Assembly (NCBI GenBank): GCA_022819985.1
Contig: JAJEGH010000040.1
Coordinates: 1-34,375, forward strand
DNA length: 34,375 bases
Source: Alphaproteobacteria bacterium
Lineage (GTDB): Bacteria; Pseudomonadota; Alphaproteobacteria; Bin65
Direction: 5' to 3'
A program made the translations under genes and the position numbers. The notes beneath the pieces were generated by a model. The model was not told the DNA's origin, did no database searches, and saw nothing but the letters and a program-made list of their open reading frames with translations. Shown piece by piece: positions 7,294 to 16,033 of the stretch. How positions within the stretch are numbered: the first letter of the stretch is position 1; each line of letters begins with the position of its first letter.

Positions 7294-8457
7294 CTACTGC
7301 CCCATGAAGCGTTCGCGGCGGGAGAGCCACCAGCCGTATTGCTCGGGCCAGGTTTCCCAGCGGCCGTCGGCGCCGAGCGCCTTCGCGGCGTGGTGCGGCC
7401 AGAACGGGTTGTAGAGCGCCTCGCGCGCGATCGCGATCAGGTCGGCGTCGCCGGCCTGCAATATCTCCTCGGCATGGTCGGGCTCGACGATCAGGCCGAC
7501 CGCCATGGTCGAAACCGCGGCCTCCCGCCTGATCTGCGCCGAGAACGGCACCTGGAAGCCGTACTGCCGCGGCAGGCGGGTCGCGGTCGCCGGGCCGCCG
7601 ATGCCGCCGGAGGAGCAATCGACGATATCGATGCCGGTCTCCTTCAGCGCGCCGGCGAAGACGACCGAGTCTTCGATCTCCCAGCCGCCTTCGACCGAAT
7701 CGATGCTGGAGATGCGGTAGAACAGCGGCTTCTTCTCCGGCCAGGCGGCGCGCACCGCCTGCGCGACCGAAAGCGGGAAACGCATCCGGCCGGCCCGCCC
7801 GCCGCCCCAGGCGTCGTTGCGATGGTTCGAAATGGGCGACAGGAAGCTGTGCAGCAGATAGCCGTGCGCGCCGTGAATTTCGAGCACGTCGGCGCCGGCG
7901 GCGTCGGCGCGCCGGGCTGCGGCCACGAAGGCGTCGCGGATCTGCGCCAGGCCGGCCTCGTCCAGCTCCGCCGGCATCAGCCAGCCCTCCTGCATCGGCA
8001 ATGGGCTGGGCGCGACCGGGTTCCACGGCGCTTCGCCGCGCGCCGCGTCGCGCTCGTCCATCGGGCCGTTGCCGTGCCACGGCCGCTGCATGCTCGCCTT
8101 GCGCCCGGCATGGGCGATCTGGATGCCGACGGCCGCGCCCTGGCCGTGCAGGAAGCGGATGGCCGGCCTGAGCGCTTCGGCGTGGGCGTCGCTCCAGATA
8201 CCGAGGTCGCCGTGGGTGATCCGCCCGCGCTCCTCGACCGACGCGGCTTCGGTGAACACCAGCCCGGCGCCGCCCATGGCGAAGCTGGAGAGATGGGCGA
8301 AATGCCAGTCCTGCGCCAGCCCCTCGACCGCCGAATACTGGCACATCGGCGCGATGACGATGCGGTTGCGCAGGGTCAGGCCGCGCAGGGCGAGCGGCCG
8401 GAACAGCAGCGGCGCTCCGGTCGCGGCGTCGCGCACGGTTTCGACGGATTCGGGCAT
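7294..8457 (-). CDS. Old yellow enzyme-family NADH:flavin oxidoreductase (YqjM-like)
   Basis: 387-residue FMN-dependent TIM-barrel ene-reductase. Family motifs: RNRIVIAPMCQYSA near the N-terminus (with the redox-tuning Cys of the YqjM class), GIQIAHAGRKAS for flavin and substrate contacts, GADVLEIHGAHGYLLHSFLS, then NHRNDAWGG, and the C-terminal VEPDHAEEILQAGDADLIAI phosphate-binding region. It reduces activated C=C bonds of enones and similar electrophiles with NAD(P)H. Its ATG follows the gatB TAG without a gap, so the two are co-transcribed and probably translationally coupled, although no functional link is obvious. Confidence 0.9.
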   Translation of the reverse strand: MPESVETVRDAATGAPLLFRPLALRGLTLRNRIVIAPMCQYSAVEGLAQDWHFAHLSSFAMGGAGLVFTEAASVEERGRITHGDLGIWSDAHAEALRPAIRFLHGQGAAVGIQIAHAGRKASMQRPWHGNGPMDERDAARGEAPWNPVAPSPLPMQEGWLMPAELDEAGLAQIRDAFVAAARRADAAGADVLEIHGAHGYLLHSFLSPISNHRNDAWGGGRAGRMRFPLSVAQAVRAAWPEKKPLFYRISSIDSVEGGWEIEDSVVFAGALKETGIDIVDCSSGGIGGPATATRLPRQYGFQVPFSAQIRREAAVSTMAVGLIVEPDHAEEILQAGDADLIAIAREALYNPFWPHHAAKALGADGRWETWPEQYGWWLSRRERFMGQ

Positions 8458-9903
8458 CTACAGCTTCTTCCTCAAAATCTCGTTGACGACCGCCGGGTTG
8501 GCCTGGCCGCGCGTCGCCTTCATGACCTGGCCGACGAACCAGCCGGCGACCTTCGGCTGCTCCTTCGCCTGGGCGACCTGTTTCGGGTTTTCGGCGATCA
8601 GCCGGTCGACGATCTCCTCGATGGCGCCGGTGTCGCTGATCTGCTTCAGGCCCTTCGACTCGACGATGGCGGCGGCGTCCTCGCCGGTCTCGAACATGGC
8701 GTCGAACACGTCCTTGGCGATGCGGCCGGATATCTCGCCGCTCTCGATCAGCCCCAGCAGGCCGGACAGTTTCTCCGCCGTCACCGGCGAGTCCGCCCGG
8801 CGCTGCCCGGCCTTGTTGAGCCGGCCGTAGAACTCGTTGATCACCCAGTTTCCGGCCAGTCGGGCATCCTTGCGGCCTCCGGCGACGGCTTCGAAGAAAT
8901 CCGCGTCCTCCCGGTCGGCGACAAGAACGGCGGCGTCGCCGGCGCTCAGGCCGTAATCCTTCACGAAGCGCGCCTTCTTCGCGTCCGGCAGCTCCGGCAG
9001 GCTGGCCCTGATCTCCTCGACCCAGTCCGGATCCAGCTCCAGCGGCAGCAGGTCCGGGTCCGGGAAATAGCGGTAGTCGTGGGCCTCCTCCTTGGAGCGC
9101 ATCGCCCTTGTCTCGCCGCGGCCGGGGTCGAACAGGCGGGTTTCCTGTTCGATCGTGCCGCCGTCCTCGAGAATCTCGATCTGCCGGCGCGCCTCGTGCT
9201 CGATGGCCTGCTTGATAAAGCGGATCGAGTTCAGATTCTTGATCTCGCAGCGCGTGCCGAGCGGCCCGCCCGGCCGGCGCACCGAGACGTTGACGTCGGC
9301 GCGCAGCGAGCCCTGCTCCATGTTGCCGTCGCAGGTGCCGAGATAGCGCAGGATCGAGCGCAGCTTGGCGAGATAGGCGCCGGCCTCGTCGGCGGAACGC
9401 ATGTCGGGCTTCGAGACGATCTCCATGAGCGCGACGCCGGCCCGGTTGAGATCGACGAAGGTGCGCTTCGGATCCATATCGTGGATGGATTTGCCGGCAT
9501 CCTGCTCCAGGTGCAGCCGCTCGATGCGCACCGTGCGGCTCGACCCGTCCTCCAGGTCCACGGTCACCTCGCCCTCGCCGACGATCGGGTCCTTGTACTG
9601 GCTGATCTGGTAGCCGGCCGGCAGGTCCGGATAGAAATAGTTCTTGCGGTCGAACACGCTGCGCAAATTGATCTGCGCGTTCAGGCCGAGGCCGGTGCGC
9701 ACCGCCTGCTCGACGCAGCGCCGGTTGATCACCGGCAGCATGCCGGGAAAGGCGGCGTCGACCAGCGAGACCTGCGTGTTCGGCCCGGCGCCGAAAGCGG
9801 TCGCCGCGCCGGAGAACAGCTTGGCCTCCGACATCGCCTGGGCGTGGACCTCCAGCCCGATGACGGTCTCCCAATCTCCGGTCCGGCCTTCGACAAGGGT
9901 CAT
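8458..9903 (-). CDS. gatB: Asp/Glu-tRNA amidotransferase subunit B
   Basis: 481 residues, full length for GatB. Start at the ATG at 9903. The catalytic cradle domain shows [59 protein letters not shown] and [13 protein letters not shown]. The helical and YqeY-like tail domain ends [20 protein letters not shown]. GatCAB transamidates misacylated Glu-tRNA(Gln) and/or Asp-tRNA(Asn); GatB activates and docks the tRNA. gatC and gatA, often upstream, are not in the window. Instead a palindromic repeat precedes the gene. Confidence 0.96.
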   Translation of the reverse strand: MTLVEGRTGDWETVIGLEVHAQAMSEAKLFSGAATAFGAGPNTQVSLVDAAFPGMLPVINRRCVEQAVRTGLGLNAQINLRSVFDRKNYFYPDLPAGYQISQYKDPIVGEGEVTVDLEDGSSRTVRIERLHLEQDAGKSIHDMDPKRTFVDLNRAGVALMEIVSKPDMRSADEAGAYLAKLRSILRYLGTCDGNMEQGSLRADVNVSVRRPGGPLGTRCEIKNLNSIRFIKQAIEHEARRQIEILEDGGTIEQETRLFDPGRGETRAMRSKEEAHDYRYFPDPDLLPLELDPDWVEEIRASLPELPDAKKARFVKDYGLSAGDAAVLVADREDADFFEAVAGGRKDARLAGNWVINEFYGRLNKAGQRRADSPVTAEKLSGLLGLIESGEISGRIAKDVFDAMFETGEDAAAIVESKGLKQISDTGAIEEIVDRLIAENPKQVAQAKEQPKVAGWFVGQVMKATRGQANPAVVNEILRKKL

Positions 9904-9937
9904 GGAATGCTCGGGGCCTCCGGCGGAAAACCAGGAT

Positions 9938-10045
9938 TGTCACCCCGGCCGACCGTAGGGAGAGCCGGGGTCCAGGGCCGTACGCAGAGATCGTGCCGGG
10001 CGGCTCTGGGCCCCGGATCTCCGCTTCGCTCCGTCCGGGGCGACA
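9938..10045. repeat. Palindromic intergenic repeat, family A copy 1
   Basis: The element begins TGTCACCCCGG and ends CCGGGGCGACA, which is its inverse with one mismatch. Inner arms GCCGGGGTCC and GGGCCCCGG extend the fold. The right segment CGGATCTCCGCTTCGCTCC recurs at 18239-18362 with single-base changes, and a shared GGAAAACCAGG lies just left of both copies. It fills most of the gap between gatB and the ATPase inhibitor gene. Confidence 0.8.
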
Positions 10046-10089
10046 TGGAGAGGATATCAGGGGAGAAATCGGGACGCGCGATTATACCC

Positions 10090-10416
10090 TCACTCCGCCT
10101 CGCTCATCACCTGTTCGCGCGCTTCGGCCAGGCATTCGTCGAGCTGGCGGCGGATCTGGCGGTCGCTCTTTTCGATGCCGTTGGCTTCGAAATCCGCCTT
10201 GACCTTGCGGATCACGTCTTCCGGGCCCGGCTCTTCGAGATCGGCCTCGACGACCTGCCTGGCATAGGCTTCGGCCTCGTCGCCGGCCAGCCCCATCAGG
10301 TCGGCCGCCCACAGGCCGAGCAGCTTGTTGCGCCGCATTTCGGCGCGGAACCGGAACTGCTCGTCATGCTCGAATTTCTTCTCGAAGGCTTTCTCGCGGT
10401 CGTCGAAGGTCGCCAT
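10090..10416 (-). CDS. Zeta-type inhibitor of F1F0-ATPase (DUF1476)
   Basis: 108 residues starting MATFDDREKAFEKKFEHDEQ, the hallmark N-terminus of the alphaproteobacterial DUF1476 family. Then come FRAEMRRNKLLGLWAADLMG, a helical core, and SDRQIRRQLDECLAEAREQV at the end. In Paracoccus the homologous zeta subunit blocks ATP hydrolysis by the F1 motor through its N-terminal segment. The start at 10416 is chosen because the family always begins here, although the frame is open much further upstream. The gene diverges from the NRDE gene with an AT-rich TTATATAA at about 10490-10498 between them. Confidence 0.92.
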   Translation of the reverse strand: MATFDDREKAFEKKFEHDEQFRFRAEMRRNKLLGLWAADLMGLAGDEAEAYARQVVEADLEEPGPEDVIRKVKADFEANGIEKSDRQIRRQLDECLAEAREQVMSEAE

Positions 10417-10524
10417 CGTCCGGTCATCGTCCCTTTCGTGCCGGGCCGCGATGCCGCGGCCCCGTGTTTTTCCAAAGTGCCGGGCCGTTATATAAGGGCG
10501 CGTCCCCGGCAGGTAGCGGATTTT

Positions 10525-11367
10525 ATGTGCACAGTTGTCATCCTGCGACGGTCCGGCCACCGCTGGCCGCTGCTGCTCGCCGCCAACCGCGACGAAATGA
10601 AGGACCGGCCCTGGCGGCCGCCGGACCGGCACTGGCCGGACCGGCCCTGGGCCGTCGCCGGGATCGATCTCGAGGCCGGCGGCACCTGGCTCGGCATGAA
10701 CGACGACGGCGTGGTGGCGGCGGTGATGAACCGCACCGCGAGCCTGGGCCCGGCGCCGGACAAGCGCTCGCGCGGGGAGCTGGTGCTGGATGCGCTGGAT
10801 TCGGCGGATGCGGCCGACGCGGCGGAGCGGCTGCGCCATCTCGACGGCGACGCCTGGCGCCCCTTCAACCTCGTCGTCGCCGACAACCGCGACGCCTTCT
10901 GGCTGCGCAGCCGGGGCGCCGCCGCGGGCGGACGGGTCGAGAGTTTTGCGCTGCCCGAGGGCCTGTCCATGCTGACCGCGCGCGAACGCAACGACCGCGC
11001 CTCCAGCCGGATCGACCGCTATCTCGACCGGTTCGCCGCCGCACGGCCGCCGGATCCGGACGCTCTCGGCCGCGAACGGGGCGGCAGCGAACCGGGCGGC
11101 GGCGATCAGGGCGGCGGCGACTGGGCGGAATGGCGCGCGCTGATGGCCGATACGGAGCGCAGCGCCGCAGGCGAACCGGATTCCGCCATGTGCATCGATA
11201 CCGATTTCGGTTTCGCGACGACCTCCGGCTCGCTGATCGCGCTGCCCGCGGCCGGCCGGCCGGACCCGCCGGTCTGGATGTTCTCAGCCGGACCGCCGGC
11301 CACATGGCCCTACGAGCCGGTTGCCGCGCTTGACGAGCCGCCCACGCCTGCCCGCGCCGCCGGCTGA
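10525..11367 (+). CDS. NRDE/TANGO2-family protein
   Basis: 280 residues. It begins [20 protein letters not shown] followed immediately by NRDE, the family-defining motif, with the N-terminal Cys2 characteristic of Ntn-hydrolase-like NRDE proteins. Later motifs are [19 protein letters not shown], the [10 protein letters not shown] stretch and [17 protein letters not shown]. Near residues 190-205 there is a Gly-rich low-complexity insertion ([16 protein letters not shown]). Biochemical function is unsettled; eukaryotic TANGO2 is linked to heme and lipid handling. The start is fixed by the Cys2 motif. Confidence 0.87.
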   Translation: MCTVVILRRSGHRWPLLLAANRDEMKDRPWRPPDRHWPDRPWAVAGIDLEAGGTWLGMNDDGVVAAVMNRTASLGPAPDKRSRGELVLDALDSADAADAAERLRHLDGDAWRPFNLVVADNRDAFWLRSRGAAAGGRVESFALPEGLSMLTARERNDRASSRIDRYLDRFAAARPPDPDALGRERGGSEPGGGDQGGGDWAEWRALMADTERSAAGEPDSAMCIDTDFGFATTSGSLIALPAAGRPDPPVWMFSAGPPATWPYEPVAALDEPPTPARAAG

Positions 11368-11393
11368 ACCGCAATCCGCCGCGGTGCGTGAAT

Positions 11394-11422
11394 TTGTTTC
11401 GAGCCGGGCGGCTTGCTATACG
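11394..11422 (+). promoter_or_regulatory. Candidate sigma70-type promoter for purCSQ
   Basis: TTGTTT (11394-11399) and TATACG (11417-11422) are separated by exactly 17 bases, about 120 bases upstream of the purC start. Inferred from sequence only. Confidence 0.4.
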
Positions 11423-11490
11423 CGGTTACCGGCCAACATTCCCGTGGACCGTGGATGCCGGCCGCCGGACAGGCTGCGTAATCCGGCAGT

Positions 11491-11522
11491 CCGATTTCCA
11501 GTATCGCCGATTTCCAGTATCG
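11491..11522. repeat. 16-base perfect tandem duplication in purC leader
   Basis: CCGATTTCCAGTATCG occurs twice in direct succession, 18 bases upstream of the purC start. It lies in the presumed 5' leader and directly before the GAGGAG ribosome site. Confidence 0.85.
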
Positions 11523-11540
11523 TCGGGGTTGAGGAGCACC

Positions 11541-12308
11541 ATGGCCAGACGCAGACGGATTTACGAAGGCAAGGCCAAGGTCCTGTACGAAGGGCCGGAA
11601 CCGGGCACGATCGTCCAGTATTTCAAGGACGACGCCAGCGCCTTCAACGCCCAGAAGAAGGGCGTGATCAGCGGCAAGGGCGTCCTCAACAACCGCATCT
11701 CCGAATATATCATGCTGCGGCTGAACGAGATCGGCGTGCCGACCCACTTCGTGCGCCGCCTGAACATGCGCGAACAACTCGTCCACGAGGTCGAGATCAT
11801 TCCCCTCGAGGTGGTGGTGCGCAACGTGGCGGCCGGAACGATGTCCCAGCGCCTCGGCATCGAGGAAGGCACGCCCCTGCCGCGCTCCATCGTCGAGTTC
11901 TACTACAAGAACGACGACCTCAGCGATCCGCTGGTCAGCGAGGAGCATATCACCGCCTTCGGCTGGGCGGCCCCGCAGGACCTGGACGACATGATGGCGC
12001 TCGCCCTGCGCATCAACGATTTTATGGTCGGCCTGTTCCTCGGCGTCGATATCCGGCTGGTCGATTTCAAGCTGGAATTCGGCCGCTGGTACGACGAGAA
12101 CGACTATATGCGCATCATCCTGGCCGACGAGGTCACGCCGGACAGCTGCCGCCTGTGGGACATCAAGACCAACGAGAAGCTGGACAAGGACCGCTTCCGC
12201 CGGGACATGGGCAATGTCGAGGAAGCCTATCAGGAGGTGGCGCGCCGCCTCGGCATCCTGCCCGACGCCGGCCCGCAGGATCTGAAAGGCACCAAGAGCA
12301 TCAATTGA
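11541..12308 (+). CDS. purC: SAICAR synthetase
   Basis: 255 residues from the ATG at 11541, preceded by GAGGAG with 4 bases spacing. The open frame extends upstream, but the conserved N-terminus R-R-I-Y-E-G-K-A-K starts here. Motifs: the [11 protein letters not shown] glycine-rich ATP loop, [51 protein letters not shown] and [14 protein letters not shown]. The enzyme joins aspartate to CAIR in purine synthesis. It leads a purC-purS-purQ cluster, the common alphaproteobacterial order, but purL does not follow. Confidence 0.97.
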   Translation: MARRRRIYEGKAKVLYEGPEPGTIVQYFKDDASAFNAQKKGVISGKGVLNNRISEYIMLRLNEIGVPTHFVRRLNMREQLVHEVEIIPLEVVVRNVAAGTMSQRLGIEEGTPLPRSIVEFYYKNDDLSDPLVSEEHITAFGWAAPQDLDDMMALALRINDFMVGLFLGVDIRLVDFKLEFGRWYDENDYMRIILADEVTPDSCRLWDIKTNEKLDKDRFRRDMGNVEEAYQEVARRLGILPDAGPQDLKGTKSIN

Positions 12309-12359
12309 CGCGGGCAGGCGCAACCGGGGCGGCCCGATGAGCCCGACGAAAGGGCGCCG

Positions 12360-12614
12360 ATGAAGGCGAAAGTCCATGTCACGCTCAAGCCCGGTGTGCT
12401 CGATCCCCAGGGCAAGGCGATCGCCCATGCGCTCGAAGCGCTGGGCTTCGACGGCGTGGCCGACGTCCGCCAGGGCAAGTATATCGAGATCGACCTGAAG
12501 GACGGTTCCGGCGACGGCGGCGCCGGAGCGGCCGAGGCCAGGGTGAGCGAGATGTGCGAAAAACTGCTCGCCAACACGGTGATCGAGAATTACCGCGTGG
12601 AGATCGACTCCTGA
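12360..12614 (+). CDS. purS: FGAM synthase subunit PurS
   Basis: 84 residues, typical for PurS. The pattern KAKVHVTLKPGVLDPQGKAI, then ALEALGFDGVADVRQGKYIE and CEKLLANTVIENYRVEI is diagnostic. A short Gly/Ala-rich insertion (GSGDGGAGAAEA) sits in the loop between strands. PurS dimers bridge PurL and PurQ in the formylglycinamidine ribonucleotide synthase complex and help pass ammonia between them. It starts 51 bases after purC. Confidence 0.96.
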   Translation: MKAKVHVTLKPGVLDPQGKAIAHALEALGFDGVADVRQGKYIEIDLKDGSGDGGAGAAEARVSEMCEKLLANTVIENYRVEIDS

Positions 12615-12683
12615 ACGCGCCCGGCGGCACAGGCGCATGCCGGCCCGCCGCCGCCGGCCGCCGGGCCTAGGGCGCCGGCCGCC

Positions 12684-13373
12684 ATGAAATCCGCCATCGT
12701 CGTCTTTCCCGGCACCAACCGGGAGCGGGACATGGCCGAGGCGCTGGAGCTGGCGTCGGGCCGGCCGCCGGCGATGGTCTGGCACCGCGATACCGGCCTG
12801 CCGGAGGCCGACCTGATCGTGGTTCCCGGCGGCTTTTCCTATGGCGACTATCTGCGCGCCGGCGCGATGGCGGCCCATTCCCCGGTGCTGCGCAGCGTCG
12901 CGGCGGCGGCGCGCCGGGGCGTGGCGGTGCTCGGCGTGTGCAACGGCTTCCAGATCCTGGTCGAGGCCGGCCTGCTGCCCGGCGCCCTGCTGCGCAACGC
13001 CTCGCTCAAATTCGTCTGCCGCGATATCGGCGTGCGCGTCGCCAACGGCCGGACGGCGTTCGCCGGCGGCTGCGACGCAGGCCGGGTCCTGCGCATGCCG
13101 GTCGCCCATCACGACGGCAACTATTTCGCCGACGCGGAGACGCTGGACCGGCTGGAGGGCGAGGACCGGATCGCCTTCCGCTACGCGCCGCTCGCCGGCG
13201 AAGGGCCGGACCGCTTCAACCCGAACGGCTCGGTGCGGGACATCGCGGGCATCTACAATGAGGGCGGCAACGTCCTCGGCATGATGCCCCATCCGGAAAA
13301 TGCCGTCCGGCCCGACCAGGGCAGCACCGACGGGCTCGGCCTGTTCGCCGGCCTGGCCGCCGCGCTGGGATAG
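12684..13373 (+). CDS. purQ: FGAM synthase glutaminase subunit PurQ
   Basis: 229 residues, a class I glutamine amidotransferase. Motifs: the [11 protein letters not shown] start, [17 protein letters not shown], nucleophile Cys86 in [18 protein letters not shown], and the MMPHPENAV His/Glu pair near the C-terminus. It releases ammonia from glutamine for PurL. The lone PurQ/PurS arrangement implies a small-type PurL encoded elsewhere. Confidence 0.96.
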   Translation: MKSAIVVFPGTNRERDMAEALELASGRPPAMVWHRDTGLPEADLIVVPGGFSYGDYLRAGAMAAHSPVLRSVAAAARRGVAVLGVCNGFQILVEAGLLPGALLRNASLKFVCRDIGVRVANGRTAFAGGCDAGRVLRMPVAHHDGNYFADAETLDRLEGEDRIAFRYAPLAGEGPDRFNPNGSVRDIAGIYNEGGNVLGMMPHPENAVRPDQGSTDGLGLFAGLAAALG

Positions 13374-13414
13374 GCCGGCGGCGTCGGTGATCCGCCCGGC
13401 ATGAAACGCCTGCC

Positions 13415-14038
13415 GTGAGCCGGACCCTGCCCCTGACGCTCGCGCTGCTTGGCGCCTGCGTCGCCGTGTTTTTCTATGCAACGACCCTGTCGGGGCCCGA
13501 CTACACGCAATTTCTCGTCCGGTACGCGCTGATCCCGCGCCTGTTGCTCGGCGACCCCATATCGACCGCCGGCTACAGCCCCCTGCCGGCGCCGGTCACG
13601 CTGGTCACGTCCATGTTCGTCCACGGCGACACGGGGCATCTGGTGCTCAACATGATCGTGCTGATTTCGTTCGGCGCCATTGTCGAACGGGCGCTCGGCG
13701 CGTGGCGGCTGGCGGCAATCTGGCTGGTCGCCGGGGTCGCCGGCGGCCTGCTCCACGCCGCCATCGAGCCGAACTCCACGATCCCCGTCGTCGGCGCCAG
13801 CGGCGCGCTCTCCGGCGTCTTCGCGACCGCCTTCCTGCTGGATCCCCGGGGCAGGATATTCCTGGTCTTCATTCCGATGCCCTACTGGCTGGGCATGATC
13901 GTCTTCGTCGCCGCCCATGCGGCCTTCATCGCCACCGGCTGGTCGCCGGGAATCGCCTGGCTCGCCCATGTCGGCGGCCTGCTGGGCGGCTTCGTCGCGA
14001 CGGCGGTACTCGCGCCGAGGCTTCTGCGTGCGACATAG
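13415..14038 (+). CDS. Rhomboid-family intramembrane serine protease
   Basis: 207 residues with about six transmembrane segments. Catalytic motifs of rhomboids: HLVLN (75-79) in the second conserved segment, GASG with Ser129 as nucleophile, and AHVGG with His185 completing the dyad. The start is a GTG at 13415; the nearby ATG at 13401 hits a stop at once. Rhomboids cut single-pass membrane proteins within the inner membrane. It follows purQ by 41 bases and may be read with the purine genes, but no functional tie is evident. Confidence 0.9.
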   Translation: MSRTLPLTLALLGACVAVFFYATTLSGPDYTQFLVRYALIPRLLLGDPISTAGYSPLPAPVTLVTSMFVHGDTGHLVLNMIVLISFGAIVERALGAWRLAAIWLVAGVAGGLLHAAIEPNSTIPVVGASGALSGVFATAFLLDPRGRIFLVFIPMPYWLGMIVFVAAHAAFIATGWSPGIAWLAHVGGLLGGFVATAVLAPRLLRAT

Positions 14039-14056
14039 CCCGCGGGCCGGCGCGGT

Positions 14057-14920
14057 ATGATCTCGACCGCCGTCCTGCTGGCGGTGCTCGGCTCCGCCCT
14101 GCTGCACGCCGCCTGGAACGCCGTGGTCAAGTCGCGCGCCGACCCGGTGATCGGCATCGCCTGGCTGTCGGTCGGCTCCGGCGTCGCCGCGGGACTGGCC
14201 CTGCCCTTCGTCGCCGTTCCCGTTGCGGCGGCCTGGCCGTTCCTCCTCGTCTCGACGGCGATCCACACGGTCTACAACCTGCTGCTGGCGAAAGCCTACA
14301 GCCACGGCGATTTCAGCCGGGTCTATCCGATCGCCCGCGGCGGCGCGCCGCTGGTCGTCACGCTGGTCTCGCTGGCCTTCCTTGAGGAGCATCTCAGCGG
14401 CCGGGCGCTCATCGCGATCTGCCTGCTTCTGCTGGCGATCTCCGGCGTGGCCTGGCGACGGGCCAGCGAACGCCAGGCGGTCCATGACGGCGGGGTGGGC
14501 GACCGCTCCCTCGTCTTCGCCGGGCTGACGGCGGTCGCGATCGCCGGCTACACGATTGCCGACGGGCTCGGCGCCCGGGCCGCGGGCGACGCCGTCTCCT
14601 ATATCCTGTGGCTCTTTTTCATCGACGCCTGGCCGACGGTCCTGATCGTCATCTGGCTGCGCCGCGGCCGGTTCAGGGAGACGCCGCGCGGCGACGTCGT
14701 GCGCGCGACGGCGGGCGGCCTGCTCTCCATGCTGGCCTACGGCATTGTCGTCTGGGCGATGGTGTCGGCGCCGGTCGCCGTGGTCGCGGCGCTCCGGGAG
14801 AGCAGCATCCTGTTCGCCGCGCTCATCGGCGTGTTCGTGCTCAAGGAAAGGCCCGGCCCGGTGCGCATCGCCGCCATCGTCCTGCTCGTCGCGGCGGTGG
14901 CCCTGCTGCGGCTGTCGTAG
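14057..14920 (+). CDS. EamA/DMT-family transporter
   Basis: 287 residues with ten hydrophobic segments arranged as two EamA repeats (about 1-130 and 145-287). Typical features are LLHAAWNAVVKSRADPVIG at the start, SRVYPIARGGAPLVVTLVSL ending repeat one, and ALRESSILFAALIGVFVLKE ending repeat two. Members export metabolites such as amino acids or cofactors. The gene starts 18 bases after the rhomboid stop; the substrate is not predictable. Confidence 0.9.
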   Translation: MISTAVLLAVLGSALLHAAWNAVVKSRADPVIGIAWLSVGSGVAAGLALPFVAVPVAAAWPFLLVSTAIHTVYNLLLAKAYSHGDFSRVYPIARGGAPLVVTLVSLAFLEEHLSGRALIAICLLLLAISGVAWRRASERQAVHDGGVGDRSLVFAGLTAVAIAGYTIADGLGARAAGDAVSYILWLFFIDAWPTVLIVIWLRRGRFRETPRGDVVRATAGGLLSMLAYGIVVWAMVSAPVAVVAALRESSILFAALIGVFVLKERPGPVRIAAIVLLVAAVALLRLS

Positions 14921-14929
14921 GTCGCCCGC

Positions 14930-15127
14930 CCCCTTCGGCAGGCTCAGGGCGCTCCTTCGATACGCCCCGGCCTGGCGGCCGGGGCTACTCAGGATGAGGA
15001 GGATGGGTGTGTCGAGGCATTTGAACCCCCAACAAATTCCTCATCCCGAGTAGGCGCGCCAGCGCCGTATCGAGGGGCCGTATCGAGCGGCCGTATCGAG
15101 AGCCTGCCCTGAGCGAAGCCGAAGGGG
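14930..15127. repeat. Long palindromic intergenic repeat, family B
   Basis: 198-base element. Outer arms are CCCCTTCGGC...CTCAGGGC and the inverse GCCCTGAGC...GCCGAAGGGG. Inner arms GGCTACTCAGGATGAGGA and TCCTCATCCCGAGTAGGC are inverse with few mismatches. The right half contains three 13-base-period copies of GCCGTATCGAG starting at 15064, 15077 and 15090. It lies between converging genes and could act as a terminator. Confidence 0.82.
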
Positions 15128-15133
15128 ACGGCC

Positions 15134-15862
15134 TCACCCCTGGATCAGCAGGCCGATGCCGGCGAACAGCAGGAACCACAGGACGATCAGCCGGAAGGTT
15201 TCGGCGCTGATCCGGCGGAACAGCTTCACGCCCAGGAAGGTGCCGGCGAGCGTGACCGGCGCGCAGTAGACGACCAGCCAGACGACCTCTTCGGTGAAAA
15301 ACCCGGCGGCGATCTGGACGCCGCAGGCGATCGACAGGATGAGCGTGTTAAAAGGCTGGTAGATGCTGCGCGCCACCGCCGGCGACCAGCCGCGGAACTG
15401 GGACCAGATGACCGGCAGGGCGCCGGACAGGCCGATCATGCCGCCGAGCACGCCGCCGATAAAGCCGACCGCGCCGTCGGCGGCCGGCCGCCTGCCGGGG
15501 AACAACGGCTTCATGCGCACCAGAAGGCCGAAACCGGCGTAGACGACGATCACGATGCCGACCGCTATCTTGACGATATCGGCCGGAAGATGATCGAGCA
15601 GCCAGACGCCGAAGGGGATGCCGAGCGTGCCGGCCGCTACCATCGGCAGGGTGCGCTTCCAGTCGAGATGGTCCTTGAAGGCCGGCAGGCCGGCGACCTG
15701 GGCGATCACCGAGGCGGCCAGGATCAGCGGCACGGCGACCGTGGGCGCGAGCACATAGAGCCAGAATGCCGACGACGCGAGCGCGGTGCCGAAGCCGGTC
15801 AGCCCGCTGACCAGCCCCGCCGCCAGCGCGCCGAGGAGGACGAAGAGGAGTTCGAGGGTCAT
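15134..15862 (-). CDS. TSUP (TauE/SafE)-family membrane permease
   Basis: 242 residues from the ATG at 15862; the open frame continues upstream without homology. About eight transmembrane helices in two repeats: GALAAGLVSGLTGFGTALAS at the N-terminus and GFIGGVLGGMIGLSGALPVI at the start of repeat two are the diagnostic glycine-rich TSUP helices. The family moves small anions such as sulfite, sulfoacetate or other organosulfur compounds across the inner membrane. It diverges from methylmalonyl-CoA mutase. The substrate is unknown. Confidence 0.9.
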   Translation of the reverse strand: MTLELLFVLLGALAAGLVSGLTGFGTALASSAFWLYVLAPTVAVPLILAASVIAQVAGLPAFKDHLDWKRTLPMVAAGTLGIPFGVWLLDHLPADIVKIAVGIVIVVYAGFGLLVRMKPLFPGRRPAADGAVGFIGGVLGGMIGLSGALPVIWSQFRGWSPAVARSIYQPFNTLILSIACGVQIAAGFFTEEVVWLVVYCAPVTLAGTFLGVKLFRRISAETFRLIVLWFLLFAGIGLLIQG

Positions 15863-15968
15863 GGGGTCAGCGCTTAATCGGGCCGCGCTCTGCCCGCAAG
15901 CGGCATTGCCTGCATGGCCGCAATCCGGGCAGATACGCCCGGTGCCCGATTTCCGTGCGCCAGTGATA

Positions 15969-15997
15969 TTCTCGTCCCGGCGCGCCGACGCTATACT
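15969..15997 (+). promoter_or_regulatory. Candidate promoter for methylmalonyl-CoA mutase
   Basis: TATACT at 15992-15997 is a good -10 box. A weak -35, TTCTCG, lies 17 bases before it (15969-15974). It is 37 bases upstream of the chosen start. Confidence 0.35.
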
Positions 15998-16033
15998 CTC
16001 GGCGAACGCGGCCTCCGGCACATGGCAGGATCC

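Noticed and set aside
7339..11367. Continuous plus-strand frame of 1342 codons across the OYE, gatB and inhibitor genes
   Set aside because: It is the antisense of three well-supported minus-strand genes, open because of GC-rich codon bias. Only its last 280 codons (10525-11367) are the real NRDE protein.
11310..13481. Minus-strand frame of 723 codons opposite purC-purS-purQ
   Set aside because: Antisense shadow of three clear purine genes, with no protein-like domains.
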